A stretch of 24,274 nucleotides of DNA, from assembly GCA_030038885.1 (NCBI GenBank), contig JASHQY010000134.1, positions 1-24,274 of the forward strand, read 5' to 3'. Below the pieces are notes generated by a model. The model searched no databases and was not told where the DNA came from. It saw nothing but the letters and a program-made list of their open reading frames with translations. The position numbers and the translations under genes were made by a program. Shown here one piece after another: positions 13,672 through 23,359 of the stretch (the stretch's first letter is position 1; the number at the start of each line of letters is the position of its first letter). Source of the DNA: Thermoplasmata archaeon. GTDB lineage: Archaea > Thermoplasmatota > Thermoplasmata > Lutacidiplasmatales > UBA184.

Positions 13672-15348
13672 ATGCCCGCGGCCGAATCCGATCTCCATGC
13701 GCCCGAGTGGTTCCGCAGCGTCGTCTTCTACGAGCTCTCGATCCGCTCGTTCTACGACTCCAACGGCGACGGGATCGGCGATCTTCCCGGGGTCCTCGCG
13801 AAGCTCGACTACCTCACGGACCTGGGGGTCGGGGCGATCTGGCTGCTGCCGTTCTACCGCTCGCCGTGGAACGACGACGGCTACGACATCTCGAACCACT
13901 ACGAGGTCGACCCCCGCTTCGGGACGATCGACGACCTCGACCGGCTGATCGAGGCCGCCCACGGGCGCGGACTGCGGGTGATCGGCGACCTCGTGACGAA
14001 CCACGTCTCCGACCAGCACCCGTGGTTCCAGGCCGCCCGAGAGGACCGCGCCTCCCCGTACCGGTCGTGGTTCCTGTGGTCGGACACCGGAACGGAGTTC
14101 TCCCGCGCCCGCCGGATCTTTCCCGACTTCGAGCGGTCGAACTGGACGTGGGACGCGGTCGCGGGCCAGTTCTTCTTCCACCGGTTCTTCTCGTCGCAGC
14201 CGGACCTGAACTACGACACGCCGGCGGTGCACGACGAGATGTTCCGGGTCGCCCGGTTCTGGCTCGGCCACGGGCTCGACGGGTTCCGCTGCGACGCCGC
14301 GCCCTACCTCTACAAGCGCGAGGGGACGACCTGCCAGAGCCTGCCCGAGACGCACCAGTTCTTCCGCGACCTTCGCGCGCTCCTCAACGCCGAGTTCCCC
14401 GGGGCGATCCTCGTCTCGGAGGCGAACCAGTCGGTCCCCGAGACCGTCCAGTACTTCGACGGGGGGCACGAGTTCCAGGAGGTGCTCCACTTCCCCGTGA
14501 TGCCGAACTTCTACCTCGCGCTCGCCGAGAGCAACCCCCGGCGGGTCCTCGACGTCGTGCGCGCGACGCTCCCCGCCGTGCCGCCGGACTGCGCGTGGGC
14601 GTACTTCCTCCGGAACCACGACGAGCTCTCGCTCGAGCAGGTCTCCGCCGACGAGCGCGCGCTCTTCTTCCGCTACTTCCCGCTGCCCGACGCCGCCCGG
14701 GTCCACAACGGCGTCAAGCGGCGCCTCGCGCCGCTGCTCGGGGGCGACGACGGCTCGGTCCTGCTCCTGACCGCCCTCGCGCTCGCGCTCCCGGGCAGCC
14801 CGTTCCTCTACTACGGTGACGAGATCGGGATGGGCGACCGGATCGACCTGCCCGACCGGGACGCCGTCCGGACGCCGATGCAGTGGGACGACTCGCCGTC
14901 CGCCGGGTTCTCGACCGCCGCCCCCGCCGACCTCACGCGTCCGCTCGTCACCGACCCGGCGTTCGGTCCCGCGGCCCGGAACGTCGCCGACCAGGAGGCC
15001 CGGACGCACTCCCTGCTCGGGCGGACCCGGACGCTCCTGCGCGTGCGCGCGGCGCACGCGTCGGTCTTCGGCGCGCACCGCTTCGAGGCGGTCGACCTCG
15101 GGACGACCCCGAGCCTCGGGTTCTGGCGGCCCGGCGGCGAGTACCGGATCCTCTGCCTCTACAACTTCGCGACGCAACCGACCGAGGGCGAGGTGCCGCT
15201 GCCGGCGGAGATCTGGGCGTCGCCGGTCGAGCTCCTGCGCGGCGGGATCTCCTCGACGGTGGCGAACCACCGCTTCCGCTACCGCCTCGGCCCCCGGGAG
15301 TTCTCCTGGACGCTCTTCCTCAACCGCGCGCCGCCCCCGGCCGCATAG
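13672..15348 (+). CDS. treS: Trehalose synthase (maltose alpha-D-glucosyltransferase, GH13)
   Basis: A 558-residue GH13 enzyme. It opens PEWFRSVVFYELSIRSFYDSNGDGIGDL, the TreS/oligo-glucosidase opening, followed by AIWLLPFYRSPWNDDGYDI and DLVTNHVSDQHPWF. Catalytic residues are the nucleophile Asp in GFRCDAAPYL (about 208), the acid/base Glu in LVSEANQS (about 250) and the Asp in FLRNHDEL (about 317). YYGDEIGMGD and VRTPMQWDDSP are typical of TreS. There is no C-terminal maltokinase domain. It would interconvert maltose and trehalose in the cytoplasm. An in-frame GTG at 13654 is an alternative start; ATG was preferred because no SD precedes either and a weak CTTAGA box fits it. It converges with the sugar ABC transporter operon, nine bases away. 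Confidence 0.9.
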   Translation: MPAAESDLHAPEWFRSVVFYELSIRSFYDSNGDGIGDLPGVLAKLDYLTDLGVGAIWLLPFYRSPWNDDGYDISNHYEVDPRFGTIDDLDRLIEAAHGRGLRVIGDLVTNHVSDQHPWFQAAREDRASPYRSWFLWSDTGTEFSRARRIFPDFERSNWTWDAVAGQFFFHRFFSSQPDLNYDTPAVHDEMFRVARFWLGHGLDGFRCDAAPYLYKREGTTCQSLPETHQFFRDLRALLNAEFPGAILVSEANQSVPETVQYFDGGHEFQEVLHFPVMPNFYLALAESNPRRVLDVVRATLPAVPPDCAWAYFLRNHDELSLEQVSADERALFFRYFPLPDAARVHNGVKRRLAPLLGGDDGSVLLLTALALALPGSPFLYYGDEIGMGDRIDLPDRDAVRTPMQWDDSPSAGFSTAAPADLTRPLVTDPAFGPAARNVADQEARTHSLLGRTRTLLRVRAAHASVFGAHRFEAVDLGTTPSLGFWRPGGEYRILCLYNFATQPTEGEVPLPAEIWASPVELLRGGISSTVANHRFRYRLGPREFSWTLFLNRAPPPAA

Positions 15349-15357
15349 CGCGCCGTC

Positions 15358-16391
<1,034 letters not shown>

Positions 16392-16395
<4 letters not shown>

Positions 16396-17372
16396 CCGCG
16401 CACCCCCGCTGCGAGGTCCTCTCCCTTGAGGTACTTCTGCAGGAACACCGTGAGAATGATCACCGGGATCGTCGCGATGCACGAGAACGCGACCCCGACG
16501 ACCGGGTTGCCGCGGCCGGTGAACGCGAGGAAGATGTTCACGGGCAGCGTCGCGCTGCTCGCGGGGTTGTAGAGGATCAGCGCGAACGTCGATTCGTCCC
16601 AGCTGAGCATCCACGCGAGCAGGAACGCCGCCGCGAGCGCCGGGCGGATCAGCGGCACCAGGTTCCCGTAGATCGCATGCAGGCGACCGGCGCCGTCGAC
16701 CCGCGCCTGGTTCTCGAGGTCGCGGGGGAGCCCCTGGAACGCGCCGACCAGGAGGAACACCGTGACGGGCAGCGCGAGCAGCTCCTGGGTCAGCCCGATC
16801 GAGATCGGCGAGCCGTAGAGTCCCACCTCGATGAACTGCACCGAGATCGGGATCGCGATCGTGATCGAGGGCAGCATGTTGACGACGAAGAGGACGGTCG
16901 TCAGGCTGTACGCGAGCCGGGAGCCGAGCCGGCTCAGGCCGTAGGCCGTCGGGATCCCGATGACGATCGCCAGCGCGCCGACGAAGAAGGCGACCTCGAG
17001 GCTCAGGTACATCGACGGGAGGAAGGGCGCATTCGTCGCGGAGAGCCCCGCCTGGAGGTTGGACCAGGTCAGTTGCGGCGGGAGGATCGGCGGCCGTCCC
17101 GAGAACAGGGTGTACTCCTCGGGCGTGAACCCGATCAGGAAGATCAGGTAGATCGGGAACAGGAAGAACAGCGAGATGACCGCGATCGCCCCGTAGAGCC
17201 CGACGTTCGAGAGCGTGAACCGGCGCGCGTGGTACACCGGAGGCGTCGCCGTGTCCCCCGCGACGGGCGTCGGTCCTCCGGTGGCGCCGTCCTCCGAGGG
17301 GAGCGACGGCGCCGTCGGCTCGGCGAGCGCGGAGCCGGCCGAGCGATCGGGGTTCGGGGGAGGGGAGCTCAT
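16392..17372 (-). CDS. Sugar ABC transporter permease (MalG-like)
   Basis: A 326-residue membrane protein with about six helices starting near residue 57 (VGLYGAIAVISLFFLFPIY). The EAA loop that docks on the ATPase is at about 220-241, with the core RVDGAGRLHAIYGNLVPLIRP. The TWSNLQAGL stretch after TM1 and SQ-to-WDESTFALIL late in the sequence are common in MalG-type CUT1 permeases. An unusual feature is the N-terminal tail of about 48 residues, rich in Pro, Ser and Thr, before the first helix. Four-base overlaps link it to the MalF-like gene before and the ATPase after. Confidence 0.9.
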
Positions 17373-18259
17373 GTCTTCCTCCCGCCGAGGAGGATCACGA
17401 TCACGATGAACACCGTCACGATCGCGAGGAGGACCGTCGAGACGGCGGACGCGAGGTAGGGGTACCCGCCGCTCGACTCCCAGAGGAGATAGATCTGGAC
17501 CGTGAGCAGCTGCGGGTACGAGCTGATCATGATGTAGGCCAGCTGGAAGATGTTCACTTCCTGCGCGCCGCGGATCAGGAGGGCCATGACGATGAAGCCC
17601 CGGAGGCCCGGGAGGGTGACGTGGACGAACTGCCGGAGCGGCCCCGCCCCATCGATCGCGGCCGCGTGGTAGAGCGTCCGCGGGATCGTCGCGTACCCGG
17701 CGACGAGGATGATGATCACGAGCGAGGTGTTCTTCCAGCTGTCGGCGATGATCACGACCAGGATCGCGAGCCAGGGATGGGTCAGCCAGTACACGGGGGC
17801 GATCCCGAACCACCCGAGGATGCTGTTGGCGTAGCCCGCGCCGGTCCCGGGGAAGATCTGGTTGAACGTGAAGCCGGCCACGACGGTCGCGATCCCGATG
17901 GGCAGGATCGCGATCGTCGCGAACACCGTCTTCCCACGGAACGTCCGGTTCAGGATCGAGGCCACGCCGAGCGCGAGGCCGAACTGCAGCGAGAGCGCTC
18001 CGGCGGTCAGCCACAGGGTGTTCGCGATCCAGCTGTACAGGCCCGATTGGACGTTCGCCTGGTAGTTGTAGAACGTGAACGAGAGGATCGGAGTCTGGAA
18101 GCTGTACTTGATCGTCTCGAACGTCGGATAGAACGCGAAGTAGCCGACGTAGACGAGCGCCGGAAGGACGAACAGCAGGGGGATCAGCTGGTCTTGGTGG
18201 CGGGCGAAAAAACTCGCCACCGGGGCGGGTTCCCCCGCGCCCCGGTGGTCGAGAGCCAT
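17369..18259 (-). CDS. Sugar ABC transporter permease (MalF-like)
   Basis: A 296-residue membrane protein with six predicted helices; the first is at about residues 25-45 (LIPLLFVLPALVYVGYFAFYP). The EAA loop lies at about 197-220, with the core YHAAAIDGAGPLRQFVHVTLP. Length and order are those of the UgpA/MalF-like partner in CUT1 systems without the long periplasmic insertion of E. coli MalF. It follows the solute-binding protein gene by 47 bases and overlaps the next permease gene by four, forming one operon. It probably imports a di- or oligosaccharide, given the flanking treS and GH15 genes. Confidence 0.9.
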   Translation of the reverse strand: MALDHRGAGEPAPVASFFARHQDQLIPLLFVLPALVYVGYFAFYPTFETIKYSFQTPILSFTFYNYQANVQSGLYSWIANTLWLTAGALSLQFGLALGVASILNRTFRGKTVFATIAILPIGIATVVAGFTFNQIFPGTGAGYANSILGWFGIAPVYWLTHPWLAILVVIIADSWKNTSLVIIILVAGYATIPRTLYHAAAIDGAGPLRQFVHVTLPGLRGFIVMALLIRGAQEVNIFQLAYIMISSYPQLLTVQIYLLWESSGGYPYLASAVSTVLLAIVTVFIVIVILLGGRKT

Positions 18260-18306
18260 GAACGGGTTATCTGGCCTCGACGCTCGTTCTCCCCTCGCGA
18301 CCCCTC

Positions 18307-19740
18307 TTAGACGTAGAGCGGCCCGAAGTCACCCGCAGTGTACTCGTTGGCCGTGGTCGTCCCGTAGTTCGCCTGCAGGTAGCTGGTCAGCGCCGCGTTC
18401 GCGTTCGCCTCGGCGCCCGCGATGGCCGAGAGTCCGCCGCCGTTCAGCACGACCGGGGTGAAGATGTCGTTGTAGAAGTCCGCCACCCACGTCTCGATCC
18501 AGGGCACCGGGGGTCGGAAGACCGGGTTCTCGAGCGCCTGCTCGATCGCCGTGTCGACGACCGACTGGTCACCGGGGAGGTCGAGGTACGCCGCGGCGTT
18601 GACCGCGGGGTTACCGGTGTCGACCATCAGCAACTGCTGCGCCGGGGCCGAGAGCAGATACTGCGCGAATAGCTCGATCGCCCAGAGGTTCGTCGCGCCC
18701 TTCGGGATCGCCAGCACATCGCCGCCGATGACGTGCGCCGCCGCGTTCGACCCCGTGCCGTTCGGGCCGGGGTAGACGAGGAGCGTGTTCGCGTTCATCG
18801 GGGTGAACGAGGTGTTGCCGCCCGTGAGGAGCGAGTAGACGTACGGCCACTGGTAGTCGAGGATGTCGTACTTGCCCTGGGCAAGTCCGGCGTACTCGCT
18901 GTAGATCGCCTGCTTGTATCCCGGGTTCATGTACTGGCTCAGGTTGTACAGGTAGGACATCGCCGCGGTGTCGCCGGCGTCATCGTAGATCATCGGGTTG
19001 CCGCCGAACTGGACGTCCCACTGGAACATCTCCGTCGCGGTGTCGTCCCCGGCGCCTCCCTGGAACATCACCGAGTTGCTGCCGAGCGTCGACGCGTCGG
19101 CCATCAGCTGGGTGAAGGTCTGCGGTCCCTGGGTCGTCGACAGGCCGGCGTTCGCGAGCGCCGTCGTGTTGAGCCAGACCAGCGGGGTGTTGGCGCGGAA
19201 CGGCAGGAAGTACTGCCCTCCGAACGCGGTCGTCTCGTAGGACACGACTCCCGCCATGCTCGGGATCAAGGTCGTCGGCTGGATCACCGAGGAGATCGAG
19301 GTGAGGTTCATCAGGTCGTTGCCGGTCGACGAGTAGATCAGCTCCCCGATGTCGAGGTTGTCCTCGGCGAGGAGGGTCGTGCCGACGTCGTTCGCCTGCA
19401 CGAGCGCCGCGACCTTCGTGACCATGTCGCTCGCGTCGATGTTCACGTAGTTGATCTGGACGTTCGGGTGCGCCGCCTCGAACTCCGGGATCAGCACGCT
19501 GGTCATGAAGCTCGCCTCGCTGCTCGACAGATCGTCGTAGTACGTCACCGTCGCCGTCCCCGACGAAGAGGTCGTCGCGGTGCTATGGCCGTAGACGTAG
19601 CCACCGACTCCCGCGATGATCGCCACGACGATCACCACGATGGCCCAGATCGCCGACGTTCTCCGCGCTTTCCGATTATACGCCTGTCCTGCTGTGCCCG
19701 CCGGCGTCGCCGGCGGTCCGGCTGTGGGTTGCCCTGACAT
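18307..19740 (-). CDS. Membrane-anchored extracellular solute-binding protein of sugar ABC transporter
   Basis: A 477-residue family-1 solute-binding protein. A short Pro/Gly-rich, then basic N-terminus (YNRKARRTS) precedes one hydrophobic segment at about residues 29-50. There is no lipobox cysteine, so the protein is probably held by an uncleaved helix, with a Ser/Thr-rich linker (STATTSSSGTATV) leading to the binding domain. The fold motifs include VTYYDDLSSSEASFMTSVLIPEFEAAHPNVQINYVNID, then YFLPFRANTPLVWLNT and GGDVLAIPKGATNLWAIELFAQYLLS. Many Asn/Ser/Thr residues suggest possible N-glycosylation of an archaeal surface protein. First gene of the transporter operon, with a TATA-like box about 28 bases before its ATG. 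Ligand likely an alpha-glucoside, by context only. Confidence 0.9.
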   Translation of the reverse strand: MSGQPTAGPPATPAGTAGQAYNRKARRTSAIWAIVVIVVAIIAGVGGYVYGHSTATTSSSGTATVTYYDDLSSSEASFMTSVLIPEFEAAHPNVQINYVNIDASDMVTKVAALVQANDVGTTLLAEDNLDIGELIYSSTGNDLMNLTSISSVIQPTTLIPSMAGVVSYETTAFGGQYFLPFRANTPLVWLNTTALANAGLSTTQGPQTFTQLMADASTLGSNSVMFQGGAGDDTATEMFQWDVQFGGNPMIYDDAGDTAAMSYLYNLSQYMNPGYKQAIYSEYAGLAQGKYDILDYQWPYVYSLLTGGNTSFTPMNANTLLVYPGPNGTGSNAAAHVIGGDVLAIPKGATNLWAIELFAQYLLSAPAQQLLMVDTGNPAVNAAAYLDLPGDQSVVDTAIEQALENPVFRPPVPWIETWVADFYNDIFTPVVLNGGGLSAIAGAEANANAALTSYLQANYGTTTANEYTAGDFGPLYV

Positions 19741-19764
19741 TGCCCACGGATATCGGTGCTAGTA

Positions 19765-19772
19765 GATTAAGC
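19765..19772 (-). promoter_or_regulatory. TATA-like box of the sugar transporter operon
   Basis: GCTTAATC on the minus strand, centred about 28 bases before the ATG at 19740, predicts a leaderless or very short-leader operon mRNA. Confidence 0.5.
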
Positions 19773-19911
19773 CCTACGAAAAACACGGGAGGTACCGGCA
19801 GTTGCCGTCGCGCACGCGACCCTATTTACGTTCTCCGAGACGGGTGCGCGGTCCCAAGGCTCCCGAGCTCGGGTGCGTCGGGTCTCGACCGACCGGGACC
19901 GCCCCGCCGGG

Positions 19912-21777
19912 TCATTCCTCGGGGATCTCGCCTTCGGCCTCCGCCTCGGCGTACTTGTGCACGACGTCGACGAACGTCGAGTGGGACCAGGTGAGCGGGG
20001 TCGCGCTGCGGGGCTCGCCGGTACCGCGGTCGATCTGCTCGGGCAGGAGCAGCGTCGGGGTCGCATGGGACGCGACCCACTCGATCAGCTCCCGGCAGCG
20101 CGGCCGGTCGCCGAGCCGCAGCCGCGCCTCGGCGAGCCAGAGCGTGCAGATGACCCACGGGTTCTCCTTCCCGTAGTACTCGTCGCCCTCGTACCGGGCG
20201 AGACCGCCGACCTCCGGACTCCAGAGGCGCCGCTCGATCCCGTCGACGACCGAGCGGATCCGGGGGTCGCCCTCCGGGAGGAAGCCGAGCTTGAGCGCGA
20301 GCAGCACGGACGCGTCGATCCGCTCGTCCCGCGGCGAGAGGGACCGCACGAAGCGGCCCTTCGATTCGTCCCAGAAGTGCGTGCGCGCCGCCTCGGCGAT
20401 CTCGCGGGCGGCGATCCGCCACTCGGTCGGGTCCTTGCCGATCTCCTCCGCCACCCGGGCGGCGCGCTCGAGCGCGTGCGCGACGGCGGCGGTCGAGTAG
20501 AGATGGATCCCGAGGCGCTCCTCCCAGAGGTCGAAGCTCGGCGCGGGAAGTCCGGTCGCGGGATCGCGGAAGGACGCGAGGAACGTCGCGGCGCCCTTGA
20601 CGAGGGGCCACTGGTCGAGGAGGATGTCCGGATCGGCGCCGCGCTTGAAGTGGTGCCAGACGGCCGCGATGACGCTCGCCGTCTGGTCGATCTGCAGCGA
20701 CGGAGGCGGGTGCCAGGTGCTGCCCATGGCCCCGTCGGGGAAGTAGCGGTGGAAGAACGATCCGTTCGGCTCCTGGCACGCGCGGGCGAACTCGAGGAAC
20801 CGCGACGCGTTCTCGTAGAGCCCGGCCTCGTCCATCGCCTTCGAGACGTAGCTGCCGTCGCGCCACCAGCAGAAGTTGTACGTGTCGCCCGCGGCGACGA
20901 GCGAGCTCGTGTCGGGCGACGCGATGATCGCCCCGTTCCAGCCGGTGGAGTGGCGCATCATGAGGATGCTCGCGCGGTAGACCTTCCGCGCGAGGTCGCC
21001 GAGTCCCTTCGGCGGGCGGGGCAGCCGACGCTGGACCCACGTGTCCCAGAACGCCTCCGACTCGCGGACGAACCGGTGGTACCCCCCGCTCCGGACGTAG
21101 TCGCGGACCTGGTGGACCGCCGAGAGGTTGCGTCCCGCGGCGAGGAAGAGGCGGACCTCCGTGTCCCGGTCCGGGCCCGGCTCGAGGTCCCACTCCATCA
21201 CGCTGTCGGCCGCGCCGTGGGCGACCTGGCGTCCTTCGAGCCGTCCGTCCTCGGCGTCGACGTAGGTCCCCTGGAGCCCCTTCAGCGTGTGCTCGCCGCA
21301 GACCGCGCGCGAGTACGGCGGGTCGGCGAAGAACTCGAAGAAGTACCCGCGCTTGTAGTGCATCAGCGACGGGATCGATGGGTCCACGTACGCGGTGTCC
21401 TGGTACATCGACTCCGCGATCTGGAACGCGTGGTACGCGAACAGCCGGATCGGGCGCGCCGGGGTCGCGCGCAACCGGAGCACGCGCGAGATCAGGTCGT
21501 GGTTCGGGTGGACGTGGTCGCGGATCGCGAGCGTCAGCCCGTGCCCGGACCAGACCGAGTCCGGCAGGTGACCCCCGCCGTACGGCTGCTGGTGGATCTC
21601 GTAGCCATTGCCGCGCCGCAGCCAGGCGAACTTCCCGCCGCCGACGTCGAAGACCCCGAGGCGCATCTCGCGGAGATGCTGGAACTGCCCCGGGAACGGG
21701 TAGAACAACCCGCCCCACTCCCCGTCGTGGTTGACGGTCAGGAGGACGCGGCTGTTCCCGGTGAGCATCGTGATCAC
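19912..21777 (-). CDS. GH15 glycosidase (glucoamylase or trehalase type)
   Basis: A 621-residue GH15 enzyme, a length normal for archaeal members. The N-terminal beta-sandwich domain begins MLTGNSRVLLTVNHDGEWGG, and the (alpha/alpha)6 catalytic domain follows. Motifs are NFCWWRDGSYVSKAM, the WEE pair in FDLWEERLG (residues about 418-420) supplying the general acid, and LLPEQID (E580) the general base, ending TPLTWSHSTFV. There is no secretion signal, so it is probably cytoplasmic. The frame stays open to 22008, but that extension is Arg-rich and runs through the promoter of the divergent ammonium transporter; GTG at 21777 (or ATG at 21768) fits the family start. With treS and a sugar importer nearby, trehalase activity, known for some Thermoplasma GH15 enzymes, is as plausible as glucoamylase. 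Confidence 0.86.
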   Translation of the reverse strand: MITMLTGNSRVLLTVNHDGEWGGLFYPFPGQFQHLREMRLGVFDVGGGKFAWLRRGNGYEIHQQPYGGGHLPDSVWSGHGLTLAIRDHVHPNHDLISRVLRLRATPARPIRLFAYHAFQIAESMYQDTAYVDPSIPSLMHYKRGYFFEFFADPPYSRAVCGEHTLKGLQGTYVDAEDGRLEGRQVAHGAADSVMEWDLEPGPDRDTEVRLFLAAGRNLSAVHQVRDYVRSGGYHRFVRESEAFWDTWVQRRLPRPPKGLGDLARKVYRASILMMRHSTGWNGAIIASPDTSSLVAAGDTYNFCWWRDGSYVSKAMDEAGLYENASRFLEFARACQEPNGSFFHRYFPDGAMGSTWHPPPSLQIDQTASVIAAVWHHFKRGADPDILLDQWPLVKGAATFLASFRDPATGLPAPSFDLWEERLGIHLYSTAAVAHALERAARVAEEIGKDPTEWRIAAREIAEAARTHFWDESKGRFVRSLSPRDERIDASVLLALKLGFLPEGDPRIRSVVDGIERRLWSPEVGGLARYEGDEYYGKENPWVICTLWLAEARLRLGDRPRCRELIEWVASHATPTLLLPEQIDRGTGEPRSATPLTWSHSTFVDVVHKYAEAEAEGEIPEE

Positions 21778-21840
21778 GGGGCGCCGTCCGGGGCCGGGCC
21801 GCAACGCCTCGACATCGGGGAAAAACGGGGCACGTGCTCG

Positions 21841-21848
21841 GGTATAAC
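21841..21848 (-). promoter_or_regulatory. TATA-like box for GH15 gene
   Basis: GTTATACC on the minus strand, about 67 bases before GTG at 21777. A transcript from it would begin near 21819, downstream of the longer upstream frame, which supports the internal start. Confidence 0.45.
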
Positions 21849-21943
21849 TCCTCGGGTCGAGCTGCGCGCTTCGACGCACGCTCCGCGGAGCCCGGGGCCC
21901 GGTCCGGTCGCGGCCGAGCCGAAGGGTCCGGTCGAACGCGACC

Positions 21944-21950
21944 ATTAATA
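21944..21950 (+). promoter_or_regulatory. TATA-like box for ammonium transporter gene
   Basis: ATTAATA in otherwise GC-rich DNA, about 36 bases before the GTG at 21983. Confidence 0.5.
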
Positions 21951-21982
21951 CCGGAAGCAACGGAGTCCGAGCCGGGCCCCTC

Positions 21983-23347
21983 GTGCCGACGCCGGTACTC
22001 CTGAACAACCTCTGGGTGCTCGTCGCCGCGCTGCTCGTCTTTTCGATGACCGTCTCGGTCGGGTTCCTCGAGATCGGGGAGCTGGGCGCCTCGGTCTACC
22101 GGAGCCTCCTGAAGACGCTCGTCGTGAGCGGGCTCGCGCTGGTCGTGATGGCGATCGTCGGGTTCAACGTCGGCTTCGCCCCGACGTGGAACGGCCTTCT
22201 CGGGAACCCGGTCTACGCCCCGGGCTTCGTTCTCGGGGGATTCAGCTCGAACTACGCGGCGACGTTCGGCACCGCCTGGTGGTCGATGGAGCCCGCGTAC
22301 TTCAACACCGGACTCTACCCGGGCACGTACTTCCTCTTCGAGACCGCGTTCGCGTCGGTGACCCTCGCGCTGGTCGGCGTCGTCGTGCTCCGCACGGTGA
22401 AGCTCACGTCGTTCGCCGTCTACTCCGTCGCGTACTTCCTGTTCATCTGGACGATCCCCGCCGCCTGGATCTGGAACCCGACCGGCTGGCTGGCGCGGCT
22501 CGGGATGGTCGACTTCGCGGGCGGCCTCGTGGTCCACGGCGCCGCCGGCGCGGCGGGGCTCGGGCTCCTCGCTCAGGTCTGGCGGGAGGAGCGCGCCCGG
22601 GGACACTCGGTCGCGACGCCGGTGCCGGTGCGTCCGCGACCGGGGTGGCTCGCGCTGTCGATCCTCCTCCTCTGGATGGGATGGTTCGGCTTCAATCCGG
22701 GGAGCGTGCTGCAGTTCAACTCCGAGGTGGTCGTCGTCGTGCTCACGACCTTCCTCGCGGCGGCGACCGGGATGCTCTCGTTCCTCGCGGTCCAGTTCCT
22801 GCGCGGACGGACGCTCGCCGACCTCACCGCCGGCGTCAACGGCACGCTGATGGGCCTCATCGTCATCACGCCGCTCGCGGGCTTCGTGAGCCCCGCGAGC
22901 GCGCTGATCCTCGGGGCGATCTCGGGTCCCCTGTTCGCGTTCGCCGAGGGACGGTTCGCCCGGCTCCGGTGGATCTCCGATCCGGTCGGGCTGCTGCCGG
23001 GCCACCTCGTGGGCGGCCTGTTCGGCGTGCTGATGATCCCGTTCTTCGCCCAGCGCCAGTTCGCGGTGGGCTCGGGCTACCCGTCGCTCCCGAACGGCCT
23101 CCTCTTCGGCGGCGGGACCGCCGCGATCCACCAGCTCGGGATCGAGGCGCTCGGGATCGTCGCGGTGATGGCGTTCGTCTTCGCCGCGTCGTTCGTCGTG
23201 GCGGCGCTGATCGCCCGCGGCGGGCACGGGATCACGCGCGGGGCGAGCGCCGCGGTGGGGCTCGAGCGCTACGGCGCGGCCGAAAGCAACCCTTCATATG
23301 CGATGAGCGCTGCTCCCCGTCCGGAGCTGGCGCCACCGGATCGGTGA
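21983..23347 (+). CDS. amt: Ammonium transporter (Amt/Mep/Rh family)
   Basis: A 454-residue, about 11-helix protein of the Amt family. The family signature DFAGGLVVHGAAGAAGL gives the first pore histidine (H185), and SDPVGLLPGHLVGGLFG the second (H341), so the twin-His pair is intact. WMGWFGFNPGS (231-241) matches the GWxGFNxGS helix. The first segment starts at about residue 8, with no obvious signal peptide. The C-terminal tail (VGLERYGAAESN) keeps part of the usual E-G-L-D...HGE regulatory motif and is then longer and Pro-rich. It conducts ammonium or ammonia across the membrane. The start is GTG. No glnK gene, the usual partner, is adjacent; instead a small membrane protein gene begins 12 bases downstream. 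Confidence 0.92.
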   Translation: MPTPVLLNNLWVLVAALLVFSMTVSVGFLEIGELGASVYRSLLKTLVVSGLALVVMAIVGFNVGFAPTWNGLLGNPVYAPGFVLGGFSSNYAATFGTAWWSMEPAYFNTGLYPGTYFLFETAFASVTLALVGVVVLRTVKLTSFAVYSVAYFLFIWTIPAAWIWNPTGWLARLGMVDFAGGLVVHGAAGAAGLGLLAQVWREERARGHSVATPVPVRPRPGWLALSILLLWMGWFGFNPGSVLQFNSEVVVVVLTTFLAAATGMLSFLAVQFLRGRTLADLTAGVNGTLMGLIVITPLAGFVSPASALILGAISGPLFAFAEGRFARLRWISDPVGLLPGHLVGGLFGVLMIPFFAQRQFAVGSGYPSLPNGLLFGGGTAAIHQLGIEALGIVAVMAFVFAASFVVAALIARGGHGITRGASAAVGLERYGAAESNPSYAMSAAPRPELAPPDR

Positions 23348-23359
23348 CCCTCGCGTGCG

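Noticed and set aside
12361..15270. 969-codon minus-strand open frame opposite comA, SDR and treS
   Set aside because: All three plus-strand genes have clear catalytic motifs; the antisense frame is an Arg/Glu/Val-rich shadow.
21768..22008. Loss of the GH15 catalytic base (THST where WSHAEF is common)
   Set aside because: The base is the Glu of the earlier PEQ motif, which is present (LLPEQID), so the enzyme appears intact.
19826..23227. 1133-codon minus-strand open frame
   Set aside because: A shadow caused by high GC: it overlaps the GH15 and amt genes in other frames and is Arg/Pro/Gly/Asp-rich without motifs.
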